A stretch of DNA of 64,000 bases from Photobacterium sp. TY1-4 (GCF_025398175.1 NZ_CP099734.1:248001-312000), one strand, 5' to 3'; shown: positions 1 through 10,073, counted from the first letter of the stretch. The notes: generated by a model not told the origin, from the sequence alone. Numbers and translations: made by a program.

Positions 1-362
1 TCGCCTGGGGCGTCGGACAGCTGACGCCGACCCGGGAGGCGGACGAGCCGGTGCTGACGATGCCGGATGCTGAACAAAGCGAAGCCTTGACCAAGCAACT
101 GGCGGATCAGCTTCGGCGTCAGTTCCAGCTCTACAATTCGACCCATGCGACTGCGCCGCTCGAAGGTGTCTGGCTGTGTGGTGGCGGCCAGTATGTGGTC
201 TCGGAGAGCCTGCTGACCCGGTTATTAGGGCTGGAAGTCCGCTGGCTGAATCCGTTTCGCTACCTGCCGAATGATAAAAAGCTGGGTGAGATTGCAGGGG
301 AGCATCTCTACAGTCAGTACGCGGTGGCGACCGGGCTGGCACTGCGGGGAGTGGCACCATGA
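1..362 (+). CDS. pilM: PilM, type IV pilus assembly ATPase-like protein (3' part)
   Basis: Only the C-terminal part is in the window; the frame is open from base 3 and ends in TGA at 360-362. PilM is a cytoplasmic actin-like (ASKHA fold) protein that binds the N-terminal tail of PilN and couples the pilus motors to the inner-membrane platform. The visible part contains the motif VWLCGGGQYV (a glycine-rich nucleotide-binding loop of this fold) and ends with YAVATGLALRG, typical of PilM C-termini. It overlaps pilN by 4 bases (ATGA), so the two are translationally coupled. The identity rests strongly on the pilMNOPQ-aroK gene order. Confidence 0.85.
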   Translation, partial: AWGVGQLTPTREADEPVLTMPDAEQSEALTKQLADQLRRQFQLYNSTHATAPLEGVWLCGGGQYVVSESLLTRLLGLEVRWLNPFRYLPNDKKLGEIAGEHLYSQYAVATGLALRGVAP

Positions 363-949
363 TGGAAAAACTGAACCTCCTGCCCTGGCGCGATCGGCAA
401 CGCCAGCAACACCGTCAGCATTTCTATGCATTGATCGCCGCGACTTGTCTGGTGGTGGCAGCCGGTATCGGGGGCGCCAGGGCCTACCTGGCCGGGCAGC
501 ACAGCGTGCAGCAGGGGCGAAACCAGCAGTTGGCACAGGCCATTGATGCCTTGGAGCATCAGTTGTCGATGTTGCCCAAGCTGGAGCGGCAGCGGCTGGC
601 GTTTCATGAGCGGTTGGCGGTCATCGAGGAGATCCAGCAGGACCGGAACCAAGTGACGCATCTGCTCAATCTGCTACCGGCGGTTGTGCCGCAAGGCGTG
701 TATCTCAATCACGTCAGCCAGGCGGAGCGTCGGGTAACTTTGGCGGGGGAGGGGGATTCCAACGGTCAACTGGCGATGTTGTTATCCCGGGCTGAGCAGT
801 CTCCCTGGATTAGCGACGTGACCATCCACTCGATACTGGCCGGTCGCGAAGCGGATGAACCGGCCACCAGCGCGTTCAATGTCTCGTTTGTGTTGAGGCC
901 AGCGCAGGCCGGGGCTATCGGGTCGAGTGCACAAGGAGAGAGCCGGTGA
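359..949 (+). CDS. pilN: PilN, type IV pilus inner-membrane platform protein
   Basis: 196 residues. The N-terminus MMEKLNLLPWR carries the conserved INLLPWR-type motif by which PilN tails bind PilM. It is followed by one transmembrane helix at about residues 23-43 and a periplasmic coiled-coil/ferredoxin-like domain. PilN and PilO form heterodimers that align the pilus machine. Two ATG codons (359 and 362) are possible starts; the first overlaps the pilM stop. It overlaps pilO by 4 bases (GTGA). This locus corresponds to hofN in E. coli. Confidence 0.88.
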   Translation: MMEKLNLLPWRDRQRQQHRQHFYALIAATCLVVAAGIGGARAYLAGQHSVQQGRNQQLAQAIDALEHQLSMLPKLERQRLAFHERLAVIEEIQQDRNQVTHLLNLLPAVVPQGVYLNHVSQAERRVTLAGEGDSNGQLAMLLSRAEQSPWISDVTIHSILAGREADEPATSAFNVSFVLRPAQAGAIGSSAQGESR

Positions 950-1539
950 CCGAATGGCAGGATCTGGAACTGGATGAAATTGCGGACTGGCCCCGGTTGC
1001 CGCAATGTCTGGCCGCGCTGGTGCTGGCGCTGGTGTTGGCGGGGGCGGGATACTGGTTTTGGCTCATACCTTCCCAGGCAACGCTGGCCGAGTTAAAGCA
1101 GCGGGAAACAGGATTGCATCAGCAACTGGTGATCCGAGCCAATCAGGCCGCGGCGTTGCCGCTGATCCGCCAGCAACTGACGGCGCTGGGCGGCCGGTAT
1201 CAGCAGGTCGTTCAGCAACTGCCGGAAGAGAAAGAGCTTGCCAGCCTGTTGTCCGGCATTAATGACATCGGGATCCGCAACGGTCTCGATTTTCAACGGA
1301 TCGAATGGGCACCGACGGTGGAGCACCCGCTGTTTTTTGAACTCCCGATCAGTATCGAGCTCACCGGCAGCTATGAGGAGATCGGTCAGTTTGCCGCAGC
1401 GGTGGCAGCGCTGTCCCGGATTGTCACCCTGAGTGATTTCCAGCTGGATTTGGTCAGCGAGCCGTCGTCGTCAGTGCTGTTAAAGCTGACGGTCTCGGCC
1501 AGTACGTATCGGTTCAAACCGCCGCAACAGGGAGGATAG
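946..1539 (+). CDS. pilO: PilO, type IV pilus inner-membrane platform protein
   Basis: 197 residues. The start is GTG at 946, preceded by AAGGAGAG at about 932-939, and the start overlaps the pilN stop. There is a single transmembrane helix at about residues 18-42, followed by a coiled coil (residues about 50-100) and a periplasmic domain, the usual PilO layout. It pairs with PilN and contacts PilP in the periplasm. The stop is followed one base later by the pilP ATG, so the genes are tightly coupled. Confidence 0.88.
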   Translation: MTEWQDLELDEIADWPRLPQCLAALVLALVLAGAGYWFWLIPSQATLAELKQRETGLHQQLVIRANQAAALPLIRQQLTALGGRYQQVVQQLPEEKELASLLSGINDIGIRNGLDFQRIEWAPTVEHPLFFELPISIELTGSYEEIGQFAAAVAALSRIVTLSDFQLDLVSEPSSSVLLKLTVSASTYRFKPPQQGG

Positions 1540-1540
1540 G

Positions 1541-2071
1541 ATGGTAGGACGATGGAGCGGATTGATCATCGCCGGACTGCTGTGGGGGTGCCAGGCGAAT
1601 GAGGGCTCGGTAGAGCAGATGATTGCACAGGCGACGCTGCAGGCCACGGCGAAGACTGAAGCCTTGCCGGCGGAGTATGTCTACCGGGCGGATCCGTTCG
1701 TACTGGCCGACGAGCGGGTGCCGTTTGCCCGTCCGCGAGCGGAAGCGCGGGTGCCGGAAACGCAGGAAGAGACGGCATGCTGGCAGCCGGAAGATCAGCG
1801 CAAGCCGATGCCGCTGGAGCAGTTTGCTCTGGAGCAGCTGGAGATGAAGGGGGTGATTGGGGATGGCAAGCGGCGCTGGGCGCTGGTTTATACCCCGACA
1901 CAGCAACTGGTTAAGGTACGCCGGGGAAATTACCTCGGCTTGAATTATGGCCGGGTGACCCGGGTGGGGAGCAACGGCCTGGAGTTGGTGGAAACCCTGC
2001 CGGATGGCGCCGGGTGCTGGCTGACGCGTACGGTTTCGTTACCGATTGTTGGCACGGAACCGACAGGTTAG
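1541..2071 (+). CDS. pilP: PilP, type IV pilus lipoprotein
   Basis: 176 residues. A lipoprotein signal ends in a lipobox L-W-G-C with the acylated cysteine at residue 17. A flexible stretch rich in charged and alanine residues is followed by a C-terminal PilP beta domain (about 90-170, beginning near EQLEMKGVIG). PilP links the PilNO inner-membrane complex to the secretin PilQ. A GGAGGATAGG ribosome binding site lies just before the ATG at 1541. pilQ starts 20 bases downstream of its stop. Confidence 0.88.
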   Translation: MVGRWSGLIIAGLLWGCQANEGSVEQMIAQATLQATAKTEALPAEYVYRADPFVLADERVPFARPRAEARVPETQEETACWQPEDQRKPMPLEQFALEQLEMKGVIGDGKRRWALVYTPTQQLVKVRRGNYLGLNYGRVTRVGSNGLELVETLPDGAGCWLTRTVSLPIVGTEPTG

Positions 2072-2091
2072 AAAAAATTAGAGAAGTACGC

Positions 2092-3816
2092 ATGATGAAG
2101 CGCGATTTGAGCATGAAAAGGGCGGGATGCTGGCGTTGGGACACCGCCGGAGTATGGGCGGCCGGGATGTTGCTGTGGCTGGTGGCGGCATCCGCGTCTG
2201 CCATTGAGGTGGTGGACAATAAGATCCTGGATATTGATTTCCGGCGCGATGGCGACGGACGGGGGATAGTCAGTGTTGATCTGGCCAAAACCCGGGCGCT
2301 GGTCGATGTCCGCCAGGTCGGACGGCAGCTGTATGTTGAGCTGGTCGATGCGGCGATTGACGATGACATGCTGTATGTCCTGGATGTCGCGGACTTTGCG
2401 ACTGTGGTGACATCGGTGGAGACGCTGCGCGGGGAGAAAGGCACCCGGCTGAAACTGTCGATGAGCGACGGTTTCCACTATGACTATCGCCTGGAAGGGA
2501 CGCGGCTCAGTGTGATGGTGACCGCGCTGCCGACGGAAGCGTCGTCCGGGCAAATCAGCTATAGCGGCAAGCCGATTTCAATTAACTTTCAGGATATACC
2601 CGTTCGAAACGTCTTGCAGTTGATCGCCGAGTATAACGATTTCAACCTGGTGGTCTCCGACAGTGTCACCGGCACGGTGACCTTGCGGCTCGACAATGTG
2701 CCCTGGCCGCAGGTGCTGGATATCATTTTGCAGGCCAAGGGGCTGGATAAGCGGGTCAAAGACTCGGTGGTGCTGATTGCGCCGAAGCAGGAGCTGGCTT
2801 TGAGTGAACAGCAGGCGCTGGAAGCGAAGCAACAGGCACTGGCACTGGCGACGCTGCGTTCGGACATTGTTCAGGTGCACTATGCCAAAGCGACGGAGCT
2901 GGCCGAGTTGTTGCGGGGCAAGGAAGAGGGTTCCAGTATGCTGTCAGAGCGGGGCTCACTGCATGTGGACGAGCGGACGAATGCGTTGATCATTCATGAC
3001 TTGGGTGAGCGTATCGACAAAATCAAAGCCATCGTGGCCGCGCTGGATATCCCGGTGAAGCAGGTGCATATCGAAGCCCGGATTGTGTCGGTCAATGAAG
3101 ATGATGTCGACGAGATCGGGGTACGGTGGGGCGTGTTGGGCAGCAATGGCGACACCACTGTCGGCGGCTCGATTGAGAGTAATCTCGTTTCGTCCGGCCT
3201 GCTGGAGAGCAGCGATACACCCGTGACTGATTTTCTCAATGTGAATCTGGGGGCCACCGAGCCCGGGGCGGCGCGGGTCGCTTTTCAGGTGGCGAAGATG
3301 GGCGATATTTTGCTGGATCTCGAGCTCTCGGCCCTGCAGTCGGAGAAAAAGCTGGAAATTATCTCCAGCCCCCGCCTGGTGACCACGGACAAAAAGATGG
3401 CGTATATCGAACAGGGCACCGAAATCCCGTATCTCGAGGCGTCCTCCAGCGGTGCGGTCTCGGTCGGGTTTAAAAAGGCCGTCCTGAGCCTGATGGTCAC
3501 GCCGCAAATCACACCGGATAATAAACTGGTGCTGGATCTGATGGTGACCCAGGACAAGAAGGGCAGCGAGGTGAAGACCGGCACTGGGGAGGCGGTTGCC
3601 ATTGATACCCAGCGGATCGGCACCCAGGTGCTGGTCGAAAATGGCGAGACCGTGGTGCTCGGTGGGATTTACCAGCACCAGATCAATAACATCATGCGCA
3701 AGGTCCCGTTATTGGGGGACTTACCGGTGCTGGGGGCGCTGTTCCGCCATAAGCTGGAGCAGTTTACCAAGCGTGAGCTGTTGATCTTTGTGACTCCGAA
3801 AATCGTCATGCAGTAG
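2092..3816 (+). CDS. pilQ: PilQ, type IV pilus secretin
   Basis: About 574 residues. PilQ forms the outer-membrane channel through which the pilus fibre passes (in vibrios also the DNA-uptake pilus). Order of parts: signal peptide (cleavage likely after ASASA), an AMIN domain (about 40-150), a secretin N0/STN domain starting near KPISINFQDIPVRNVLQ, an N1 domain, and the C-terminal secretin barrel with the signature VPLLGDLPVLGALFR. The open frame reaches 2014 inside pilP, but the ATG pair at 2092/2095 just after the pilP stop is the sensible start. It is last of the pilMNOPQ operon; the E. coli counterpart is hofQ. Confidence 0.92.
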   Translation: MMKRDLSMKRAGCWRWDTAGVWAAGMLLWLVAASASAIEVVDNKILDIDFRRDGDGRGIVSVDLAKTRALVDVRQVGRQLYVELVDAAIDDDMLYVLDVADFATVVTSVETLRGEKGTRLKLSMSDGFHYDYRLEGTRLSVMVTALPTEASSGQISYSGKPISINFQDIPVRNVLQLIAEYNDFNLVVSDSVTGTVTLRLDNVPWPQVLDIILQAKGLDKRVKDSVVLIAPKQELALSEQQALEAKQQALALATLRSDIVQVHYAKATELAELLRGKEEGSSMLSERGSLHVDERTNALIIHDLGERIDKIKAIVAALDIPVKQVHIEARIVSVNEDDVDEIGVRWGVLGSNGDTTVGGSIESNLVSSGLLESSDTPVTDFLNVNLGATEPGAARVAFQVAKMGDILLDLELSALQSEKKLEIISSPRLVTTDKKMAYIEQGTEIPYLEASSSGAVSVGFKKAVLSLMVTPQITPDNKLVLDLMVTQDKKGSEVKTGTGEAVAIDTQRIGTQVLVENGETVVLGGIYQHQINNIMRKVPLLGDLPVLGALFRHKLEQFTKRELLIFVTPKIVMQ

Positions 3817-3869
3817 CTGCGGCGCGGCCTCTGACCGGGAATTAAATTGGGAATGAATGGCTCTAGCTA

Positions 3870-3899
3870 TTGCCAAGTGATAGCGAGTCCTGAGATAAT
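3870..3899 (+). promoter_or_regulatory. Candidate promoter of the aroK operon
   Basis: TTGCCA at 3870-3875 and GATAAT at 3894-3899 are separated by 18 bases, in the pilQ-aroK gap. This is a reasonable sigma-70 promoter for aroK-aroB-damX-dam. Seen by eye only; no start-site data. Confidence 0.4.
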
Positions 3900-4007
3900 T
3901 TTCGGTCTTATCACGAATGAAAAGTGAGGAACTTGGCGCCTCGGGCTTTTGTAATCGATAGCCTGCGGGCGGTGTCGTTTTATTAACCGCGCGTAAAATT
4001 GCTAAAA

Positions 4008-4526
4008 ATGGCTGAAAAACGAAATATTTTCCTGGTCGGGCCTATGGGTGCCGGCAAAAGTACTATTGGTCGACATCTTGCACAGCAGCTGCATATGGAG
4101 TTCCTGGATTCGGACACTGTGATTGAAGAGCGTACTGGAGCCGATATCAGCTGGGTATTCGATGTTGAAGGTGAAGAGGGTTTCCGTGTTCGCGAAGAGA
4201 AAGTGATCGATGATCTGACTCAAGAGCAAGGAATCGTACTGGCAACAGGGGGTGGTTCTGTAAAAAGCAAGGAAAACCGCAACCGTCTGTCTGCCCGCGG
4301 TATCGTGGTATATCTTGAAACTACCATAGAAAAACAGCTGGCGCGTACCCAGCGTGACAAGAAACGTCCTCTGCTTCAGACCGATACACCACGTGAAGTA
4401 CTGGAAGAGCTTGCAAAAGAGCGTAATCCTTTGTATGAAGAGGTAGCAGACTACGTTGTCCGCACTGATGACCAAAGCGCCAAAGTCGTGGCGAACCAAA
4501 TCATCAAGATGCTGGAAGAACGATAA
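4008..4526 (+). CDS. aroK: Shikimate kinase I
   Basis: 172 residues. It phosphorylates shikimate with ATP, fifth step of the chorismate pathway, in the cytoplasm. The sequence begins [19 protein letters not shown], almost identical to E. coli AroK, with the P-loop at residues about 11-19, the DSD shikimate-site motif near residue 34 and the TGGGSV motif near residue 80. An in-frame TTG at 3999 would add three residues, but the ATG at 4008 matches the family start. aroB follows after 24 bases. Confidence 0.97.
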   Translation: MAEKRNIFLVGPMGAGKSTIGRHLAQQLHMEFLDSDTVIEERTGADISWVFDVEGEEGFRVREEKVIDDLTQEQGIVLATGGGSVKSKENRNRLSARGIVVYLETTIEKQLARTQRDKKRPLLQTDTPREVLEELAKERNPLYEEVADYVVRTDDQSAKVVANQIIKMLEER

Positions 4527-4550
4527 TTTATTGAAATAGAGATACTGACC

Positions 4551-5630
4551 ATGGAACGGATCCACGTTAATCTTGATGACAGAAGTTATCCCATCTCAAT
4601 CGGCGCCGAGTTATTTGATGACCCGGCGTTGTTTTCCTCTGCCATCAAGGGTGGGCAACGGGTTGTTGTGGTCAGTAACGAGACGGTGGCGCCACTTTAT
4701 GCCGAACAGGTGATGGCGACCATCCGTTCTCTGCCTTGCGAAGTTTCCCTTCTTTCCCTGCCGGATGGCGAACAGTTCAAAACCCTGGACACGTTTAACC
4801 AAATCATGACCTTTTTGCTGGAAGGCAATTACGGCCGGGATGTCGTCCTGGTTGCGCTCGGCGGCGGGGTGATTGGGGATGTGGTGGGGTACGCCGCGGC
4901 GTGCTACCAGCGCGGCGTGGACTTTATTCAGGTCCCGACCACCTTACTGGCTCAGGTTGACTCGTCGGTTGGCGGCAAGACCGCCGTGAACCATCCGCTG
5001 GGCAAAAACATGATCGGGGCATTTTACCAGCCCAAAGCCGTGGTGATTGACACCCACTGCCTGCACACGCTGCCGCCGCGCGAATTTGCCGCCGGGATGG
5101 CGGAAGTGATCAAATACGGGATTATTGCCGATCACGACTTTTTCGTCTGGCTGGAGCAGAACATGGCCAAACTCCAGGCACTCGATACCGCTGCTCTGGC
5201 GTATGCGATCCGGCGTTGCTGCCAGATCAAAGCCGATGTGGTGGCCGCGGATGAGAAAGAGTCCGGGGTGCGGGCGCTACTGAACCTGGGTCATACCTTT
5301 GGCCACGCCATTGAGGCGGAAATGGGCTATGGCAACTGGCTGCACGGTGAAGCCGTCGCTGCCGGGACGGTCCAGGCGGCCCAAACTGCGTGTGAACACG
5401 GCTTACTGGATCAGGCGGATGTCGAGCGGATTATCCGTTTGCTTGCGCAGGCCAACCTGCCGATCGCCGCACCTGCGGAGATGGATTTCGATTGCTATAT
5501 GAAACACATGATGCGAGATAAGAAAGTCTTGTCCGGCCAGCTTCGACTGGTGTTGCCGACATCGATCGGGTGCGCTGAGGTTGTTGCGGATGTGCCGCAT
5601 GATATTCTACGTCGTGTGATTCAATCTTGA
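4551..5630 (+). CDS. aroB: 3-dehydroquinate synthase
   Basis: 359 residues, the normal length. It converts DAHP to 3-dehydroquinate, second step of the shikimate pathway, using NAD and a divalent metal. Visible motifs are the NAD-binding [14 protein letters not shown], the substrate-site [18 protein letters not shown] region, MAEVIKYG with a metal-binding Glu, and [10 protein letters not shown] with a metal-binding His. It sits between aroK and damX (14-base gap), the standard dam superoperon order. Confidence 0.97.
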   Translation: MERIHVNLDDRSYPISIGAELFDDPALFSSAIKGGQRVVVVSNETVAPLYAEQVMATIRSLPCEVSLLSLPDGEQFKTLDTFNQIMTFLLEGNYGRDVVLVALGGGVIGDVVGYAAACYQRGVDFIQVPTTLLAQVDSSVGGKTAVNHPLGKNMIGAFYQPKAVVIDTHCLHTLPPREFAAGMAEVIKYGIIADHDFFVWLEQNMAKLQALDTAALAYAIRRCCQIKADVVAADEKESGVRALLNLGHTFGHAIEAEMGYGNWLHGEAVAAGTVQAAQTACEHGLLDQADVERIIRLLAQANLPIAAPAEMDFDCYMKHMMRDKKVLSGQLRLVLPTSIGCAEVVADVPHDILRRVIQS

Positions 5631-5644
5631 TGTTGTGAACCCCC

Positions 5645-7279
5645 ATGACTCGTGACACTGCTGTCGCTATGCTGGATGTGGACAGCCAGATCCAGCTTCT
5701 TTCCCGTGTTCAGTTCCTGACCCGATTTAGTTCCAATCTGATCCAGATCACCGGCCGTGACGGCGCGGGAAAAACCTGGCTGGCGCAGCGCTACCTGGAA
5801 CTTTGGGCCGGGCAGAGCAACCAGAGTCTGCTGTTGTGTCACCCATCCCAGAGCCTGGCGCAGCACCGCTCCATTTTGCTCAAGCAACTGATCCCTCAAC
5901 CCGTATTTAACGAACAAGACCCAATACTGCAAAGTCTTGAGCATATGCTGGTGGGCGGATTGCCGGTCAATTTATTGTTGGTGATCGACGAGGCGCATTT
6001 GTTGAGTGCCACACTGGTCGCCGAATTATGGGCCTTGGTTCAGAAAGCCAAGGCGACTCCGGGTTGGCAGGTCAATGTCCTGCTGTTCAGCCAGCCGGGG
6101 CGGTTGGATAAATACCTGAGCCAGGCTTCGCATGGCCAGGGAAGCACGCCGCTGGAACTGGAGATAACTGATTTCAGCGAACAGGAAGTCCAGACATTTG
6201 TTGAAGTCGTGTTTGCGTTTGACCGGCTGGAGGCCAATCGTCGGCGCAACCTGAAGGAGCAGGCCCGGCTGGTGGAGCCTTTGCCGGGGGCTTTGATGCA
6301 ATTAGAGAATACGGAGCAGACAACTATGGCCGGTCGATCGTCTCGTCAACTTTCTCCCCTGATCCTGATGCTAGCCCTGCTGGTGGTGGCTGTGGCCGGC
6401 ATTGGCACCTGGTTCTTCAGTCAGCCCCCGACGGCGGGGGAAGCCGATCTTGAGATGGCACCGGAGATCGCCGCCTTGTCGGTGCTCGAATCGCGGGAAA
6501 CGCAGGCGCCACAACCGGCCCTGTCGACCGGACGGTTTGATGACATGCCATCCCAGTCACCGCTGGCATTACCGGCAGATGAAACCAAGCAGCCAGCCTT
6601 AACGCAGCAGCGTGCCGGGAGCGTGCCGATTGTTGAGGACTCCGGGAGCTTGCCGCCGGCTGTTTCTGTCGAAGGGCTGACGGTCGGGCGCAGTGATACG
6701 CCGCCCCGGGTTGTCGTGCCTTCGGATGTGGTGGATGCGATGCTGAGCGAGCAGGCGCTTGGCGGCAGTGGCGAGCTGGCGGCGGCAGCTTTGGTGCCAT
6801 CTGCCACGGAAACCGGACTGACGCCACCCACGGCACCTGCTTCGGTGGCATCAGCGCCTCAAGACCCGGATTCAAGCGCAACATCACCGTCTGCTCCTGT
6901 GACACAAGCGGCTCCGGCGTCAGCACCGGCACTCGAAGCTGCCCCTGTCTCTGCACCGTTACCGGCTGCTGCGCCGACGCCGCAACTGGGTGTGGCCCTG
7001 AAAGCGGTAGACGCCCGGCATTATGCATTGCAGCTGGCGGCGCTGCGATCCCTGACCGCTGCGAACCAGTTCATCGCCCAATACGATATCGCCCGGATTG
7101 CCAACATTTATGAAACCCGCCGTAATGGCGAGCCGTGGTTTATCATCGTCACCGGCGATTATCCGAGCGTGGTATCTGCCCGGCGTGCCGAGTCACGTTT
7201 GCCGGCCCGGTTGCAGCAGGTTCAGCCGTGGGTGAAATCCTATGCGCAAATCCACCGCGAGATCGATCGGGTGAAATAA
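5645..7279 (+). CDS. damX: DamX, SPOR-domain cell division protein
   Basis: 544 residues. DamX is an inner-membrane protein recruited to the septum through its SPOR domain, which binds denuded peptidoglycan. The N-terminal part is an AAA-type ATPase-like domain with Walker A GRDGAGKT (37-44) and Walker B LLLVIDEAH (110-118). A transmembrane helix lies at about 238-258. A long Pro/Ala/Ser-rich linker (about 260-455) leads to a C-terminal SPOR domain (about 463-540, HYALQLAAL...PWFIIVTGDY). Vibrio-type DamX carries this ATPase-like domain on the cytoplasmic side. Confidence 0.9.
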   Translation: MTRDTAVAMLDVDSQIQLLSRVQFLTRFSSNLIQITGRDGAGKTWLAQRYLELWAGQSNQSLLLCHPSQSLAQHRSILLKQLIPQPVFNEQDPILQSLEHMLVGGLPVNLLLVIDEAHLLSATLVAELWALVQKAKATPGWQVNVLLFSQPGRLDKYLSQASHGQGSTPLELEITDFSEQEVQTFVEVVFAFDRLEANRRRNLKEQARLVEPLPGALMQLENTEQTTMAGRSSRQLSPLILMLALLVVAVAGIGTWFFSQPPTAGEADLEMAPEIAALSVLESRETQAPQPALSTGRFDDMPSQSPLALPADETKQPALTQQRAGSVPIVEDSGSLPPAVSVEGLTVGRSDTPPRVVVPSDVVDAMLSEQALGGSGELAAAALVPSATETGLTPPTAPASVASAPQDPDSSATSPSAPVTQAAPASAPALEAAPVSAPLPAAAPTPQLGVALKAVDARHYALQLAALRSLTAANQFIAQYDIARIANIYETRRNGEPWFIIVTGDYPSVVSARRAESRLPARLQQVQPWVKSYAQIHREIDRVK

Positions 7280-7387
7280 TGGCAGCGACAGGCAGATATT
7301 TACGTGAACCGGTATCAGAGTTGGGGTGAAATGGGGTACAATCCGCCACCCTTCGAAACAATATCGGTACTGGTGGTGGTAAGCTGA

Positions 7388-8206
7388 ATGAAAAAGCATC
7401 GTGCATTCCTGAAATGGGCTGGAGGCAAGTACTCTCTGGTCGAGGAAATCGAGCGGCATTTACCACCTGCGCGGAAACTGGTTGAGCCTTTTGTCGGAGC
7501 GGGCTCTGTATTCCTCAACACCGATTTTGAGCAGTACCTGCTGGCCGATATCAACCCGGATCTGATCAATCTGTATAACATTTTGAAGACCGAGCCGGAG
7601 CGTTATATCCGCGATGCCCGCGATCTGTTTACCCCGGAATACAATCGTAAAGAGGCATACCTGGAAATCCGAGCCGCCTTTAACCAGACTCAGGATCCGT
7701 ACCTGCGCTCGCTGTATTTCCTCTACATGAACCGCCATGGTTTTAACGGCCTGTGTCGTTATAACAAGAAAGGCGGCTTCAATGTGCCGTTCGGCTCCTA
7801 TAAAAAGCCCTATTTCCCGGAAGATGAAATGGGGTATTTTTCCGAGAAGGCCAAACGAGCCACGTTTGTGTGCGAAGGCTACCATCAGACGTTTTCCCGG
7901 GCCCGCAAGGGCTGCGTGGTGTACTGCGATCCGCCGTATGCACCGCTCTCGACCACCGCGAACTTTACCTCCTATGCCGGTAACGGCTTTAGCCTGGACG
8001 ACCAGGCTGCCCTGGCAGATGTTGCGGAACGGGCGGCCCTGGAGCGCGAGATTCCGGTGCTGATCTCCAACCACGACACCACGCTGACCCGTCGCTTGTA
8101 CCACGGGGCCGAGCTCTCGGTGGTGAAAGTGAAGCGGACCATCAGCCGTAACGGCAGCGGTCGCAACAAAGTGGATGAGTTGCTGGCGCTTTTCCGTCCG
8201 CAATAA
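7388..8206 (+). CDS. dam: DNA adenine methylase (GATC-specific)
   Basis: 272 residues (E. coli 278). Dam methylates the adenine of GATC; in Vibrionaceae this is needed for initiation at the chromosome II origin and for mismatch repair strand choice. Motifs: N-terminal FLKWAGGK (7-14), the SAM-binding EPFVGAG (33-39) and the catalytic DPPY (181-184). The ATG at 7388 follows the damX stop by 108 bases, a gap with a TACAAT -10-like box at 7337 that may add a promoter. Confidence 0.96.
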   Translation: MKKHRAFLKWAGGKYSLVEEIERHLPPARKLVEPFVGAGSVFLNTDFEQYLLADINPDLINLYNILKTEPERYIRDARDLFTPEYNRKEAYLEIRAAFNQTQDPYLRSLYFLYMNRHGFNGLCRYNKKGGFNVPFGSYKKPYFPEDEMGYFSEKAKRATFVCEGYHQTFSRARKGCVVYCDPPYAPLSTTANFTSYAGNGFSLDDQAALADVAERAALEREIPVLISNHDTTLTRRLYHGAELSVVKVKRTISRNGSGRNKVDELLALFRPQ

Positions 8207-8247
8207 CGCCGTTCACCATCAATGCTGCTGACATCACCACCGCCCGC

Positions 8248-8472
8248 CTAGGCGCCAGCGGTCACCAGACGCACAATGACGATCAGCAGCGCCACAAACA
8301 GGCAAATCCCGACGATCCCGGCGACAATAAACGGCCGGGCCGAAGTCTGGCTGAAATCGGCCTGTCGGTTGCGCTCTGACTGCACCCCGAACAGGGCAGC
8401 CGCCGCGCTCAGGAGCGGTCGTGTGGTTTTCCCCGGTTTGGTTGGGTGCTGCGGGGGATGTTGGTTGTTCAT
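8248..8472 (-). CDS. DUF2970 small membrane protein
   Basis: 74 residues. The start ATG at 8470-8472 has an AAGGAG ribosome binding site (complement of bases near 8482), which rules out the longer open frame to 8619. The sequence has a polar, proline-rich N-terminus, the segment AAALFGVQSERNRQADF, and one C-terminal transmembrane helix (FIVAGIVGICLFVALLIVIVRL split across residues about 48-69). This is the DUF2970 pattern of inner-membrane proteins of unknown function. It lies convergent to dam and divergent from rpe, breaking the superoperon. Confidence 0.75.
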   Translation of the reverse strand: MNNQHPPQHPTKPGKTTRPLLSAAAALFGVQSERNRQADFSQTSARPFIVAGIVGICLFVALLIVIVRLVTAGA

Positions 8473-8709
8473 GTCCCTGCTCCTTATCCGTCCTTTCAGT
8501 TGAAATGCGGCCGTTATCGTCGTCACTTGCGTTGGCCAAGCGGCTGCTCTACGCCACGCTTCCCCTTCAAGCATAGTCATCCTGACTGAATCGCTCGACT
8601 CCGTTGACCGAGAAAGCATTCAACGCTCCTTTGAAATAAGACATCTGTGCACGGATCGGGTAGAATTGCGCCGATTTCTGATCCCGTAATTACCGTATAG
8701 AGGCTGAAC

Positions 8710-9387
8710 ATGAAGGATTTTTTGATCGCTCCATCGATCCTGTCTGCAGATTTTGCGCGTCTTGGCGAAGATGTCGAGAAGGTGCTGGCAGCGGGTGCAG
8801 ATGTCGTGCACTTTGACGTGATGGATAACCACTATGTGCCGAACCTGACGTTTGGCGCGCCGATTTGTAAAGCACTGCGCGACTACGGGATCACCGCGCC
8901 GATTGATGTTCACCTGATGGTCAAGCCGGTGGATCGGATCATTCCGGACTTTGCCAAAGCCGGGGCGACCATGATCACGGTCCATGCCGAAGCGACTGAG
9001 CACCTGGATCGCACCCTGCAGCTGATCAAAGAGCATGGTTGTCAGGCCGGTGTCGTCTTTAACCCGGCGACGCCGTTGCACTACCTCGATTACATCATGG
9101 ATAAGGTCGATATGATCCTGCTGATGTCGGTCAACCCGGGCTTCGGCGGCCAGTCGTTCATTCCCGGCACCCTAGATAAACTGCGGGAAGTCCGCCGACG
9201 CATCGAGGCATCCGGCCGCACCATCCGCCTGGAAATTGACGGTGGCGTGAAGGTCGACAACATTCGGGAAATCGCAGAAGCGGGAGCGGATATGTTTGTG
9301 GCCGGCTCGGCGATTTTCGGCCAGCCGGATTATCAAGCCGTGATCGATGAAATGCGGGCTGAACTGGCAAAGGTGACCCGCGCATGA
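8710..9387 (+). CDS. rpe: Ribulose-phosphate 3-epimerase
   Basis: 225 residues, full length. It interconverts ribulose-5-phosphate and xylulose-5-phosphate in the pentose phosphate pathway. The TIM-barrel motifs [13 protein letters not shown] (metal-binding His and Asp), [15 protein letters not shown] (phosphate-binding loop) and LEIDGGV are all present. A TAGAAT -10-like box lies at 8661. The 3' end overlaps gph by 4 bases (ATGA). Confidence 0.97.
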   Translation: MKDFLIAPSILSADFARLGEDVEKVLAAGADVVHFDVMDNHYVPNLTFGAPICKALRDYGITAPIDVHLMVKPVDRIIPDFAKAGATMITVHAEATEHLDRTLQLIKEHGCQAGVVFNPATPLHYLDYIMDKVDMILLMSVNPGFGGQSFIPGTLDKLREVRRRIEASGRTIRLEIDGGVKVDNIREIAEAGADMFVAGSAIFGQPDYQAVIDEMRAELAKVTRA

Positions 9388-10073
9388 AGATGATTGACGG
9401 GATTAAATTTGTTGCCTTCGACCTCGACGGGACCCTGCTGGACAGTGTGCCGGACCTGGCCGATGCTGTGAACAAAACCCTGCAGGCGCTGGGACGCCCT
9501 GAAGTGACGATCGCTCAGATGACCACCTGGATCGGTAACGGCGCCGAGATCATGCTCGGCCGCGCCCTGAGCCGCAGCATCGAGGTGGATCCGGGTCTGG
9601 ATCCTGCGCTGCACCGCGAGGCCCGCCAGCTGTTTGACCGCTTCTACGATGAAGGCGGCCACCGTCAGAGCGCCCTGTATCCGGGCGTGAAGGACACGTT
9701 GGATGCGCTGCGCGACGCCGGGATCCCGATGGCGATTGTGACCAACAAACCGGCGCAGTTTTTGCCGCACCTGCTGGCGCAGCACGGGATTGCCGACTAT
9801 TTTGTCGACGTGATCGGCGGTGATACCTTCGCGCAGAAAAAGCCGGATCCGTTTGCCCTGCACTGGCTGATGGAAAAACACCGCCTCGCTGCCTGCGAGC
9901 TGTTGATGGTCGGTGACTCGCGCAATGACATTCTGGCAGCCAAAGCGGCCACATGTTATGTTGTCGGTCTGACCTATGGTTACAACTACGGCCAGCCGAT
10001 CAGTGCCAGTGATCCCGATATTGTGCTGGATCACTTTAGTCAACTGGCTGAAGTGGTTAAACTAGGCAGCTAG
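9384..10073 (+). CDS. gph: Phosphoglycolate phosphatase
   Basis: 229 residues. A HAD-superfamily hydrolase that removes phosphate from 2-phosphoglycolate, which arises in repair of oxidised DNA ends. HAD motif I is [10 protein letters not shown] (residues about 12-21), motif II includes IVTNKP, motif III KKPDPF and motif [13 protein letters not shown]. The start overlaps the rpe stop, implying coupled translation. The order rpe-gph-trpS is as in E. coli. Confidence 0.95.
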   Translation: MKMIDGIKFVAFDLDGTLLDSVPDLADAVNKTLQALGRPEVTIAQMTTWIGNGAEIMLGRALSRSIEVDPGLDPALHREARQLFDRFYDEGGHRQSALYPGVKDTLDALRDAGIPMAIVTNKPAQFLPHLLAQHGIADYFVDVIGGDTFAQKKPDPFALHWLMEKHRLAACELLMVGDSRNDILAAKAATCYVVGLTYGYNYGQPISASDPDIVLDHFSQLAEVVKLGS

